Positions 16,147 to 25,156 of a stretch of DNA of 27,834 bases are shown in pieces (position 1 is the stretch's first letter; each line of letters begins with the position of its first letter). This DNA is from Desulfobacterales bacterium. Its GTDB lineage: Bacteria > Desulfobacterota > Desulfobulbia > Desulfobulbales > BM004. Where the stretch lies: assembly GCA_030621655.1 (NCBI GenBank), contig JAUXHH010000002.1, forward strand, positions 1 to 27,834, written 5' to 3'. The translations under genes were made by a program, and so were the position numbers. The notes beneath the pieces were generated by a model. The model had not been told where the DNA came from. It saw nothing but the letters and a program-made list of their open reading frames with translations, and made no database searches.

Positions 16147-16833
16147 ATGGAAATAACCGACTTAAAAATTGATTCTTGCTGGAATCGTATCGGAGTCTGG
16201 AGAACCGGCAAAGAACGATGTCCTGAACTGGATAATGTTGTCCACTGCAGAAACTGTCCGGTCTTTTCAAAAACAGGCCGTCAGTTTTTGCGAACAAACC
16301 CTCCTGAAGGATATCGCAACGAATGGACCAACATCCTTTCCAAAGAAAAAGACATAAAGCCGATTAATGTTAAATCAGCTTTTGTTTTCCGTGCTGGTAA
16401 CGAATGGCTGGCGCTGCCTTCCAAACTGATCCAGGAGGTTGTTAATATGGGCCCAATCCATTCAATACCGAATATTAACAGCAAGGTATTGCGGGGACTG
16501 GTGAATATACATGGAAGACTGCAAATATGCGTTTCCATTGGAAGGGTTCTGGGCCTTGAAAAATTAAACAAAACAGAAGAGCAGCTTAAACCTGACTATA
16601 TTTCTCCGGAACGATTGGTGGTTGTGCTGCAAAAAAACCAGCTTGTCGCCTTTCCGGTCAGTGAAGTAAAGGGCACAGTCCACTATACCCCTGAAATGAT
16701 AAAAGATCTCCCGGTCACGGTATCCGGGTCAAAGGCTGTCTACACCATGGGAATTCTTCATTTAGAGGGTGCAGATATCGGTTTATTGAAGGATAAGCCT
16801 CTGTTTAAAACCCTTACAAAGGATCTTGGATGA
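16147..16833 (+). CDS. wspD: WspD CheW-like coupling protein with N-terminal Cys cluster
   Basis: The second CheW adaptor of the Wsp complex. An N-terminal extension carries four cysteines (C11, C25, C34, C37 from this start) in CWNRIGVWRTGKERCPEL and HCRNCPVF, a pattern shared with WspD-type proteins as I recall them. The CheW fold runs from about residue 75 to the end (VKSAFVFRAGNEWLALPSKLIQEV, VLRGLVNIHGRLQICV). TTG at 16138 is also in frame and neither start has a Shine-Dalgarno sequence. The stop overlaps the start of wspE by 4 bases (ATGA), so the two are translationally coupled. Confidence 0.9.
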   Translation: MEITDLKIDSCWNRIGVWRTGKERCPELDNVVHCRNCPVFSKTGRQFLRTNPPEGYRNEWTNILSKEKDIKPINVKSAFVFRAGNEWLALPSKLIQEVVNMGPIHSIPNINSKVLRGLVNIHGRLQICVSIGRVLGLEKLNKTEEQLKPDYISPERLVVVLQKNQLVAFPVSEVKGTVHYTPEMIKDLPVTVSGSKAVYTMGILHLEGADIGLLKDKPLFKTLTKDLG

Positions 16834-19658
16834 CTGACGAAAATGGAGGAAACCTCGGCGACATGTCCATGATGGACCTGTTTCGTATGGAGGCGGAAAA
16901 TCAATGCAATCAACTTTCTGGAAATCTGCTTGCTCTTGAACAGGACCCAACTGCTTCAGACCTGCTTGAATCATTGATGCGTGCTTCTCATTCAGTCAAA
17001 GGGGCAGCTCGGGTCGTGGAACTCCATCCTGCTGTTCAAATTGCTCACGCTATGGAAGATGTATTTGTCGCAGCCCAGGAAGATAAAATTTCTCTTGATC
17101 AGGATGGGATCGATATACTGCTGCAAGGGGTCGATATGCTCAGCACTATTTCCCAGGTAGCAGATGATGAAACAGAGAGTTTTTTTGATAAGAGATCAGA
17201 AGAAATTGAGTCACTTACCAAATCCTTCTCTGCTTTGGCAAAAGGTAATAACATCAGCACTGAACCCCCTGCCGAAAAAGCATCATCTATTGATACAATT
17301 CCCCCTGTACCGGCAGCGGAAGCAGAAGAACCCCCATCTCTTCCCGTTGATTTGAGTGATATGTCCATGCTGGATCTTTTTCGCATGGAAGCCGCCGATT
17401 ACTGCACAAAACTTTCCGAAGGCCTTGTTGCACTGGGAAATAATCCTTCTGCAACTGAACTTTTTGAGTCCATGATGCGTGCTGCCCACTCCATGAAAGG
17501 AGCAGCTAAAATAGTTGGATTGGATGCAGCAGTCGGACTGGCCTATGCCATGGAAAATTTTTTCGTTGCAGCCCAGAAGGAAAAGATACTTATTGAAGGA
17601 AAAGCTATTGATATTCTCCTTAATAGTATTGCCCTTTTGACAACCATTGCAGAAATAGCTGAAACTGAATCAGAAAAGTGGTTCGCCGAACACAAGGCTG
17701 AAATAGATGGACTAATTAAGGGCCTTGCAAATCTTGCAACAAGGGAAAAAACTACAACACCCCCTCCTGCTCATAAAGGATCCCCAAAAACTGTAAAACC
17801 TCCTGAGTCTGTTTCTGCCGGAAAAGACCCTGAGCAGGAAAAAGATGTTCCACAAAAAACAAAAAAGAAAGAGGATAAAAAACCTGCCCGGCGTAAAGAT
17901 GACAAGGAAGGTCTCAGGGCTATCCGGGTTTCAGCCCAGAACATGGACCGAATAATGGGTCTGGCGGGAGAATCCCTTATTGAATCCCGCTGGCTGCCAG
18001 CATTTAATAAAAATCTTTTGCAGCTTAAATACCGTCAGGATGAGCTCTATGCATCCATTGACCAGATACGGGAGAACCTGCAAGCCATAGAATCCGATGA
18101 GATGACTATAAATCTCTTTGGCGATCTGCAGCATAAACTTGAGCTTTGCCGGAGTACGCTGAGCCAGGACATGGAAGTTCTAGAAGACCATGCCAGACAT
18201 GCAACAAACATTTCCCATCGTCTCTACAAAGAAATTGTAACAAGTAAAATGCGTCCATTTTCTGAAGGCATAAGAGGATTTGCCCGTATGGTGCGCGATG
18301 TTGCCCGCGAATTAAACAAAGAAGTAAATTTTGAGATAGTCGGCCCTGACACCATGGTTGACCTCGACATTCTCGATAAAATTGAAGCACCGTTGAACCA
18401 CATGATCCGCAATGCTCTTGATCACGGCATAGAACCACCTGATGATCGAGTTGCCATGGGGAAACCGAAAAAAGGCACCATTAAACTCGAAGCAAGACAC
18501 AATGCAGGCATGTTGAGCATTATTGTCAGTGATGATGGTCGGGGTGTAAATCTGGAAGAATTGCATCATGCTATTGTAGAAAGAAAACTATGCGGTCCTG
18601 ATATGGCTGCAGATCTTTCAGAACACGAACTTCTTGAGTTTCTCTTTTTACCGAACTTCTCTACGAAAAAAAAGGTCAGTAAGGTTTCAGGACGCGGAGT
18701 TGGCATGGATGTTGTACATTCAGTCATCAATGAAGTCCGCGGCAAGATTCGTTCGTCAACCAAGCTCAATGAAGGATCAAGTTTTGAGTTACAATTGCCA
18801 CTGACTCTTTCTGTCCTTCGCGCCCTGCTGACTGAAGTAAATGGAGAATCCTACGCCTTTCCTCTTGCATCGATTGATCACGTTCTGCAATTAACCCCGG
18901 AGCAGATCCAGGAGGTTGAAGGCAGACAATATTTCACCTCCAATGAAAGAAGAGTCGGCCTTGTCTCAGCCCAGCAGATATTCAGAACAGATACCCCAAC
19001 CGGAATCAGTGATGAGTTTATTCATGTAATAGTTTTCAGTGACAGAATGAATGTCTATGGTCTCACGGTCGATAAACTCAATGGAGTACGCGACCTTGTC
19101 GTCCAGCGGATTGACCCCCGACTAGGGAAAATTAAAGATATAAATTCTGCTTCAATACTTGAAGACGGCACTCCTGTACTGATCATTGACGTAGAAGACG
19201 TTTTCCGTTCACTGGATCAGTTGATCAGCGGCAACCGATTGATGAGAATCGGTCGCGCCAATGATATGAAGGAGAGAAAAGCCAAACGCATCCTTGTTGC
19301 AGATGACTCAATAACGGTGCGTGAGGTAGAAAGAAAAATGCTCACCTCCAGAGGCTATGAGGTTGATGTGGCAGTGGATGGTATGGATGCCTGGAATACG
19401 ATCCGGGCAAATGATTACGATCTGGTTGTTTCAGACATTGATATGCCACGCATGAATGGTTTTGAACTGGTTTCACTCATTAAGAATGATCCTAATCTCC
19501 ACAACATCCCTGTGATCATTGTTTCCTATAAGGACAGGGAAGAGGAAAAAAACAAGGGGCTCGAAGTTGGGGCCGATTTTTATCTGACCAAGGGAAGCTT
19601 CCAGGACGAAGCCCTGATAAATGCCGTTCTTGATTTAATCGGCAAAGCTGAAGAATAA
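16830..19658 (+). CDS. wspE: WspE hybrid CheA-type histidine kinase with two Hpt domains and a receiver
   Basis: The kinase of the pathway; the family phosphorylates WspR and WspF. It has two homologous Hpt domains: about residues 11-135, with phospho-His H54 in RASHSVKGAA, and about 177-301, with H220 in RAAHSMKGAA. Pro/Ala/Glu-rich and Lys-rich linkers follow each. A dimerisation/HATPase region carries the N box at about 518-533 (KIEAPLNHMIRNALDHG), G1 at D568-D569-G570 and G2 at 622-627 (RGVGMD). A CheW-like domain covers about 650-800. The C-terminal receiver (about 819-940) has D825/D826, phospho-acceptor D869 and K921. Length is 942 aa. The usual Pseudomonas WspE has one Hpt; here both copies keep the His and the surrounding residues. 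Confidence 0.95.
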   Translation: MTDENGGNLGDMSMMDLFRMEAENQCNQLSGNLLALEQDPTASDLLESLMRASHSVKGAARVVELHPAVQIAHAMEDVFVAAQEDKISLDQDGIDILLQGVDMLSTISQVADDETESFFDKRSEEIESLTKSFSALAKGNNISTEPPAEKASSIDTIPPVPAAEAEEPPSLPVDLSDMSMLDLFRMEAADYCTKLSEGLVALGNNPSATELFESMMRAAHSMKGAAKIVGLDAAVGLAYAMENFFVAAQKEKILIEGKAIDILLNSIALLTTIAEIAETESEKWFAEHKAEIDGLIKGLANLATREKTTTPPPAHKGSPKTVKPPESVSAGKDPEQEKDVPQKTKKKEDKKPARRKDDKEGLRAIRVSAQNMDRIMGLAGESLIESRWLPAFNKNLLQLKYRQDELYASIDQIRENLQAIESDEMTINLFGDLQHKLELCRSTLSQDMEVLEDHARHATNISHRLYKEIVTSKMRPFSEGIRGFARMVRDVARELNKEVNFEIVGPDTMVDLDILDKIEAPLNHMIRNALDHGIEPPDDRVAMGKPKKGTIKLEARHNAGMLSIIVSDDGRGVNLEELHHAIVERKLCGPDMAADLSEHELLEFLFLPNFSTKKKVSKVSGRGVGMDVVHSVINEVRGKIRSSTKLNEGSSFELQLPLTLSVLRALLTEVNGESYAFPLASIDHVLQLTPEQIQEVEGRQYFTSNERRVGLVSAQQIFRTDTPTGISDEFIHVIVFSDRMNVYGLTVDKLNGVRDLVVQRIDPRLGKIKDINSASILEDGTPVLIIDVEDVFRSLDQLISGNRLMRIGRANDMKERKAKRILVADDSITVREVERKMLTSRGYEVDVAVDGMDAWNTIRANDYDLVVSDIDMPRMNGFELVSLIKNDPNLHNIPVIIVSYKDREEEKNKGLEVGADFYLTKGSFQDEALINAVLDLIGKAEE
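16860..17730 (+). repeat. Tandem duplication of the Hpt-coding segment in wspE
   Basis: Two segments of roughly 375 bases, with a period of 498 bases (166 codons), encode Hpt copies that align without gaps over about 125 residues; by eye about half the residues are identical. Shared strings include DMSM, DLFRMEA, FVAAQ and IDILL. The copies have diverged at DNA level, so the duplication is not recent. Confidence 0.85.
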
Positions 19659-19688
19659 TCTTAAACTAATAAGTGAGAGGATATCACA

Positions 19689-20720
19689 TTGGATATTGGC
19701 ATTGTTAACGATCTGGAAATCTGTATAGAAAGTCTGCAGCAGGTACTGGCCTCTGCACCGGAGCACCGGCTTGTCTGGGTTGCCAGAAACGGTCAGGAAG
19801 CAGTTGATCGCTGCAAGGAACTCACTCCGGATCTTATCCTGATGGATCTGATCATGCCTGTTATGAACGGTGTAGAGGCTACCCGTAAGATTATGCAATC
19901 CACTCCCTGCCCTATACTGGTAGTTACATCAACCGTCTCAGGAAACTCTGCCAAAGTATTTGAAGCAATGAGCGCCGGCGCTCTCGATGCTGTGGCAACT
20001 CCGCTAATAGGCAAAATGGATGAAACTGTAATTGGTGAGGAGTTATTAAAAAAAATCCACCAAATAGGTCAGCTGACAGGAAGTTTGCATAAAAAACCTG
20101 AAAAATCCAGATCTATTGCAAAACCAAAAGTACAAATTGATGGAATTGACCTTGTTGTATTGGGGTGCTCCACAGGAGGCCCTAACATTCTCATTGAAAT
20201 CCTTTCTGCCCTGCCTGAAAAATTTCCTGCATCCATAATCATAGTTCAGCATATGGACAAACAGTTCACCCCTGGACTTGTCCAATGGATTGACTCCAAG
20301 GTCAACCTGCCGGTTAGCGTTGCACGCGCTGGCGACATACCGGAACCCGGCAAAATACTTATGGCCTGCACCGATGACCATCTTATCATGACCTCAACAT
20401 TGACCTTGTCCTATACAGAAGAACCCAAAGATAATTTTTACCATCCTTCGGTTGATGTATTCTTTTCCAGCGTTGCCCAATTTTGGCCCGGTGAAGGTGT
20501 TGCTGCCCTTCTAACAGGCATGGGCAGGGATGGGGCAGAAGGTCTTCTTGCACTTCACAATCGTAACTGGTATACAATTGCCCAAGACCGGGATTCAAGT
20601 ATTGTATATGGCATGCCCAAGGCGGCAGCCCAGCTTGGAGCAGCAACAGACATCCTGCCTGCAGGCAAAATAGGTACAGCTATCAGCAATTATATCCTTG
20701 CCAATCAGAGTAAAAAATAA
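19689..20720 (+). CDS. wspF: WspF CheB-type methylesterase
   Basis: It removes methyl groups from WspA and so restrains the pathway. The receiver domain (about residues 1-120) has phospho-acceptor D53 in LILMDLIMP. The usual acidic pair is N7-D8, and the position of the conserved lysine is T104 (AVATP). The methylesterase domain has the catalytic triad S161 (GCSTGGP), H188 (VQHMDKQFTPG) and D281 (GMGRDGAEG), all intact. It starts with TTG, supported by GAGAGG (19675-19680) 8 bases upstream. Its stop overlaps the wspR start by one base (TAATG). It follows wspE by 30 bases. Confidence 0.93.
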   Translation: MDIGIVNDLEICIESLQQVLASAPEHRLVWVARNGQEAVDRCKELTPDLILMDLIMPVMNGVEATRKIMQSTPCPILVVTSTVSGNSAKVFEAMSAGALDAVATPLIGKMDETVIGEELLKKIHQIGQLTGSLHKKPEKSRSIAKPKVQIDGIDLVVLGCSTGGPNILIEILSALPEKFPASIIIVQHMDKQFTPGLVQWIDSKVNLPVSVARAGDIPEPGKILMACTDDHLIMTSTLTLSYTEEPKDNFYHPSVDVFFSSVAQFWPGEGVAALLTGMGRDGAEGLLALHNRNWYTIAQDRDSSIVYGMPKAAAQLGAATDILPAGKIGTAISNYILANQSKK

Positions 20721-21742
20721 TGAGCAAAACCAACAATTCAAAAATTTCTCTGGATGGTTATAAAATAACCGTCCTGCTCATTGATGACCAGGTAATGATT
20801 TCAGAGGCAGTTCGACGAGCCCTCAGCAGCGAGAAAGACATTGAATTTCACTACTGCCAGGATCCCACAAAAGCGATAAAACTTGCCGCTGAAATCAATG
20901 CGACTGTTATTCTCCAGGATCTTGTAATGCCTGAGGTTGACGGACTTATGATGGTACGTTACTTCAGGGTAAACAAGGCCACCGCAAAAATTCCTATCAT
21001 TGTCCTATCGACGAAAGAGGAAGCCTCCATAAAAAGCGAGGCATTCACGCTTGGTGCCAATGATTACATGGTCAAACTCCCTGACAAGATTGAAATGATA
21101 GCGCGAATCCGTTACCACTCTAAAGCTTACATCACTCAACTTGAAAGAGACGAAGCATTCCATGCTCTTGAAGAGAGCAGGGGGAAATTGGCCGAGGCCA
21201 ACCTCGCCCTGCAAAAACTATCCTCCCTGGACGGCCTGACCGGTACTGCCAACCGCAGAAACTTTGATGAGACGCTACAAAAAGAATGGAGTCGATCTAT
21301 ACGGGGCGAAAAATCAATTGGGCTCATTATGCTCGATATTGATTTTTTTAAGCTCTACAATGATCATTATGGGCATCAAGGTGGAGATGATTGTCTTAAA
21401 AGGGTTGCTGAAGGCCTTGATTCTGCCATTCATCGCGAGACAGACCTCCTGGCCCGTTACGGGGGAGAGGAGTTTTCGACAGTCCTGCCGGATACGGATT
21501 TAAACGGGGCAATCAAAGTGGCGGAAGAAATGCGCCTGACAATCAAAGATTTAAGAATTGAACATGCAAAATCCAAGGTCACTGATATTGTCAGCATCAG
21601 TATCGGTGTTGCTGCTGTTACCCCCTTACAGGGAATGAACCAGGAAGTTCTCATTGCTGCAGCTGACCAGGCCCTCTACAAGGCCAAAGAAGAAGGTCGT
21701 GACATGGTTAAATCAGGCAAGGTCACAGACAGCTCCGATTAA
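20720..21742 (+). CDS. wspR: WspR diguanylate cyclase response regulator
   Basis: The output protein: phosphorylation of the receiver should stimulate synthesis of cyclic di-GMP from two GTP. The receiver (about residues 15-135) has D22-D23, phospho-acceptor D67 in VILQDLVMP and the distinctive STKEEASIKSEAFTLGANDY, close to Pseudomonas WspR. A coiled-coil linker (about 140-172) joins it to the GGDEF domain. The active-site motif is GGEEF (248-252), and the product-binding I-site R239-E-T-D242 lies just ahead of it. Both are intact, so an active, feedback-inhibited enzyme is expected. It is coupled to wspF by a one-base stop/start overlap. Confidence 0.95.
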   Translation: MSKTNNSKISLDGYKITVLLIDDQVMISEAVRRALSSEKDIEFHYCQDPTKAIKLAAEINATVILQDLVMPEVDGLMMVRYFRVNKATAKIPIIVLSTKEEASIKSEAFTLGANDYMVKLPDKIEMIARIRYHSKAYITQLERDEAFHALEESRGKLAEANLALQKLSSLDGLTGTANRRNFDETLQKEWSRSIRGEKSIGLIMLDIDFFKLYNDHYGHQGGDDCLKRVAEGLDSAIHRETDLLARYGGEEFSTVLPDTDLNGAIKVAEEMRLTIKDLRIEHAKSKVTDIVSISIGVAAVTPLQGMNQEVLIAAADQALYKAKEEGRDMVKSGKVTDSSD

Positions 21743-21802
21743 CATTTTGCGTGCTTCTCTTTTTTTCAAATACAGCAATAATCATCTGGTTAGGAATTAT
21801 TA

Positions 21803-24800
21803 ATGCCCGGCATTCATCTTTATACCGGTAACAGGCTTGAAATACTTGCCGGCAAACTTGCCGCACTCCTCAATTCTGATCCTCTCCCGCCTTTAGAGAA
21901 AGAAATCATCCTCATTCAGAGCAGGGGAATGGCGCGCTGGTTAGCTTTGAAAACTGCCGGCCGTTTAAATATCTGGGCTAATTATGAATGCCCATTTCCT
22001 AACACCTTTATCCGTAATATTTACAAGCTGTTCATGCCGGAAATTTCTGATTCCTCTCCCTATAATAAGGAATATATCACTTGGCATCTGATGGATATAA
22101 TTCCTGAACTCCTGCAAACTCCTCATTTTAAAAAAGTGCGACATTACCTTGAATCGGATAATGGGCTGAAACTCTACCAACTGGCACATGAAGTTGCTGA
22201 TTTATTTGACCAGTACACCCTTTTCAGGCCGGATATGGTTCTGGGTTGGGAAGCTGATATAAATACACCTTCTGCTGAACATCGATGGCAACACATCTTA
22301 TGGTCTCACCTTATAGAAAGACTGCAAAAAAATAAGACCATCTTCGAGTTTCACCGGGCCAGACTTTTACGTTACTTTGAAGAAAAAATCCTGGATGCCA
22401 ATTTTGATACAGGACAGCTCCCAGAAAGAATCTCCGTCTTTGGGATATCATCCCTGCCCCCTTATCATCTGAGAGTCCTTTCAGCTCTGGCGCACCATAT
22501 AGATCTGCATATTTTTATCATGAATCCCTGCATGGAATTCTGGTTTGATATTATTGCCGACAGGGACATTGTAAAAATAAGCAGGGAAGCAGCATCCACT
22601 GAGGAACTGCTGCATCTGGAACATGGCAACAACCTTCTGTCATCAATGGGACATCTTGGAAGAGATTTCCTTGCAATGTTTCAAGGATTAGAATGTACGG
22701 ACCAGGAACTCTTCCAGGATCCAGGCTCAGGATCTCTCCTATCATGCATCCAGCAGGACATACTTTATTTACGTGGAAACCCTGGCTCTTCACACCACTC
22801 ATCTGTTGCCAAAAAGAAAATCAAAAACAGCGACACCTCTATCACTTTTCAATCCTGTCATAGTCCCATGCGCGAAGTTGAAATTCTCCATGACCAGTTA
22901 TTGGCTCTTTTTGACCAGTCTGCTGAAAGCGAACCCATTGAGCCGAAGGATATTCTCGTCATGGCCCCGGACATAAACGAGTATGCCCCTTTAATCAGGG
23001 CGGTATTTGATGTCGACAACTCATCTGCCAACAGGCTGCCCTATAACATTTCAGATCAATCAATCAAGAAATCAAGCAAATACATCGATGCTTTTTTTGA
23101 AATCCTGTCACTTTCCAAAAGCCGCTTCAGTAGCATTGATGTCTTTGGTCTTCTCAAAACAGAACCGATCAAAAACCGCTTCACCATAAATGACCATGAA
23201 CTTCCCACTCTGGAAAGATGGATTTACCAAACACGCATATGCTGGGGGATTGATCAGGACCACAAGAAAGATATCAACCTTCCCAATTATGTTGAAAATA
23301 CCTGGAGAGCAGGTCTCAACCGGTTGCTGTTAGGATATGCAACCACAGGAGACAATAAAATCATTTTCGGAGATATTCTTCCTTATGACCATATAGAAGG
23401 AAACGATACAAAACTCCTTGGCAATTTCCTTGATTACACGGAATCCCTTTTTAATCTGGCGGAAATCCTCCTGCAAGAACATACTCTTGCAGAATGGTCT
23501 GACCTCCTCCTTCTTCTTAAAGATACATTCCTCCTTGCAGATGATTCATCTGAAACAGATGACAGGCTTCTGCACCAGTCGCTCTATGGCTTAAGAGAAC
23601 TGCAATCTCAGACATCTTTCAATACCCCGATACCAATTGATGTAATTCAGTCATACTTACTCAACTCCCTTGAGCAACGTTACTCGACCATTGCCGGCGG
23701 CGCAGGTTTTCTGACCGGAGGTATCACCTTCTGTTCTATGCTTCCCATGCGGGCAATCCCGTTTAAAGCAATCTGTCTGCTGGGCATGAATGACGGTTTG
23801 TATCCGCGTCCAGGACGCAGAAGAAGCTTTGACCTCATGGCCCTGGACCCAAAACCGGGAGACCGCTCCAGGCGATATGACGACCGCTACATGTTTCTCG
23901 AAACCATCCTTTCAACACGCAAAAAGCTCTATATAAGCTTTACAGGACAATCAATCCAGGATGGCAGTGAAAAACCTCCATCTGTCCTTGTCAGCGAACT
24001 CATGGATTATATTGAACAGGGATATGAAATAGAAAATCAAAATAGTTCTTCATTTGAAATAATTAATCATCTTACCACACACCATAGATTGCAGCCTTTT
24101 CATCCTGATTACTACAGCCCACAAGATAAGACATCAAAGAAAAAATTCTTCAGCTATTCTGCAGAGAACTGTGATGCGACAGTTGCATTTACATCAAAAC
24201 AACAAAGGGTATGTCCCGTTATTACATCCCCACTCTCTCCTCCTTCCGATACATGCAAACAGGTTGAATTGAGTGAATTAATCAAGTTCTTCATTCATCC
24301 GGTCAGATATCTTATGATCAAAAAGATTGGCATTGCATCCATTGAAGAATCTCAGAGTCTCAATACCACTGAACCCTTTGTCGTTAAAGGTCTGGAAAGA
24401 TACAAACTGGAAAACGATATCCTGAAACATCTCATGGAAGGACACGACTGTGAAAAACTTTACCAGGTGAAAAGGTCAGCAGGCTTGCTTCCCCATGGCA
24501 AAATGGGCGAGATTCATTTCACCCGGACGGTATCTGCGGTGCAATCATTTAAAAGAAAGATTGATACGTTGTTTTTGCAAAACAAACCGCAACATCAGGA
24601 AATCAATCTTGATGTGAATGATTTTAAGATCTCCGGGCGTTTAGATAATCTCATTGAGACCGGCATGGTTCAATACCGATATGCAACAATAAAACCAAAA
24701 GATATAATCCGGAGCTGGATCAGCCATCTTGTGCTTAACAGCATCAATAATCACCATAAGCCTGAATCAGAAACGAATACTTTTCTTGCCGGCAGAGACA

Positions 24801-25135
24801 GAATTTATAAGTACACCCCTGTTTCAGAAGACAGTGTTTACCTTGAACAATTGCTCACCTTGTACTGGCAGGGTCTCTCGGAACCGCTGCATTTTTTCCC
24901 TCGGACTTCTTTTGTTTTTGCCCGGGAGATTTATAAAGGCAAAAGTAAGCAGGAGGCACTGCTAAAGGCTAATAGCGAGTGGGAGGGAAATGCTTATAAT
25001 TTAATTGGTGAAAAAAAAGACCCCTATTATTCCCTTTGTTTTAAAAACATGGAACTGGCAAATACATTTTTCATGAGCCAGGCTCAAAAAATTTTCCTGC
25101 CGGTCTTCGAACATCAGACTCGATACACCTTTTAA
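21803..25135 (+). CDS. recC: Exodeoxyribonuclease V subunit RecC
   Basis: RecC is the non-catalytic subunit of RecBCD that splits the duplex ahead of the helicases and reads Chi. At 1110 aa it is close to the E. coli protein (1122 aa). N-terminal matches include HLYTGNRLEILAGKL, ILIQSRGMARWLALK and LAHEVADLFDQYTLFRPD; centrally, FCSMLPMRAIPFKAICLLGMNDG and RSRRYDDRYMFLETILSTRK; the end FLPVFEHQ also fits. The reading frame is intact. AGGA precedes the ATG. No recB or recD follows; the next gene, purC, is convergent. It starts 60 bases after wspR with no hairpin terminator between them, so some read-through from the wsp operon is possible. Confidence 0.93.
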   Translation: MPGIHLYTGNRLEILAGKLAALLNSDPLPPLEKEIILIQSRGMARWLALKTAGRLNIWANYECPFPNTFIRNIYKLFMPEISDSSPYNKEYITWHLMDIIPELLQTPHFKKVRHYLESDNGLKLYQLAHEVADLFDQYTLFRPDMVLGWEADINTPSAEHRWQHILWSHLIERLQKNKTIFEFHRARLLRYFEEKILDANFDTGQLPERISVFGISSLPPYHLRVLSALAHHIDLHIFIMNPCMEFWFDIIADRDIVKISREAASTEELLHLEHGNNLLSSMGHLGRDFLAMFQGLECTDQELFQDPGSGSLLSCIQQDILYLRGNPGSSHHSSVAKKKIKNSDTSITFQSCHSPMREVEILHDQLLALFDQSAESEPIEPKDILVMAPDINEYAPLIRAVFDVDNSSANRLPYNISDQSIKKSSKYIDAFFEILSLSKSRFSSIDVFGLLKTEPIKNRFTINDHELPTLERWIYQTRICWGIDQDHKKDINLPNYVENTWRAGLNRLLLGYATTGDNKIIFGDILPYDHIEGNDTKLLGNFLDYTESLFNLAEILLQEHTLAEWSDLLLLLKDTFLLADDSSETDDRLLHQSLYGLRELQSQTSFNTPIPIDVIQSYLLNSLEQRYSTIAGGAGFLTGGITFCSMLPMRAIPFKAICLLGMNDGLYPRPGRRRSFDLMALDPKPGDRSRRYDDRYMFLETILSTRKKLYISFTGQSIQDGSEKPPSVLVSELMDYIEQGYEIENQNSSSFEIINHLTTHHRLQPFHPDYYSPQDKTSKKKFFSYSAENCDATVAFTSKQQRVCPVITSPLSPPSDTCKQVELSELIKFFIHPVRYLMIKKIGIASIEESQSLNTTEPFVVKGLERYKLENDILKHLMEGHDCEKLYQVKRSAGLLPHGKMGEIHFTRTVSAVQSFKRKIDTLFLQNKPQHQEINLDVNDFKISGRLDNLIETGMVQYRYATIKPKDIIRSWISHLVLNSINNHHKPESETNTFLAGRDRIYKYTPVSEDSVYLEQLLTLYWQGLSEPLHFFPRTSFVFAREIYKGKSKQEALLKANSEWEGNAYNLIGEKKDPYYSLCFKNMELANTFFMSQAQKIFLPVFEHQTRYTF

Positions 25136-25156
25136 GAAAATCTCTCTCCCGTAAAA

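Noticed and set aside
12734..21742. Ordinary flagellar chemotaxis operon
   Set aside because: There is no cheY, cheZ or cheD. The receptor tip, TPR-CheR, Cys-bearing CheW, hybrid CheA and REC-GGDEF output in this order identify Wsp.
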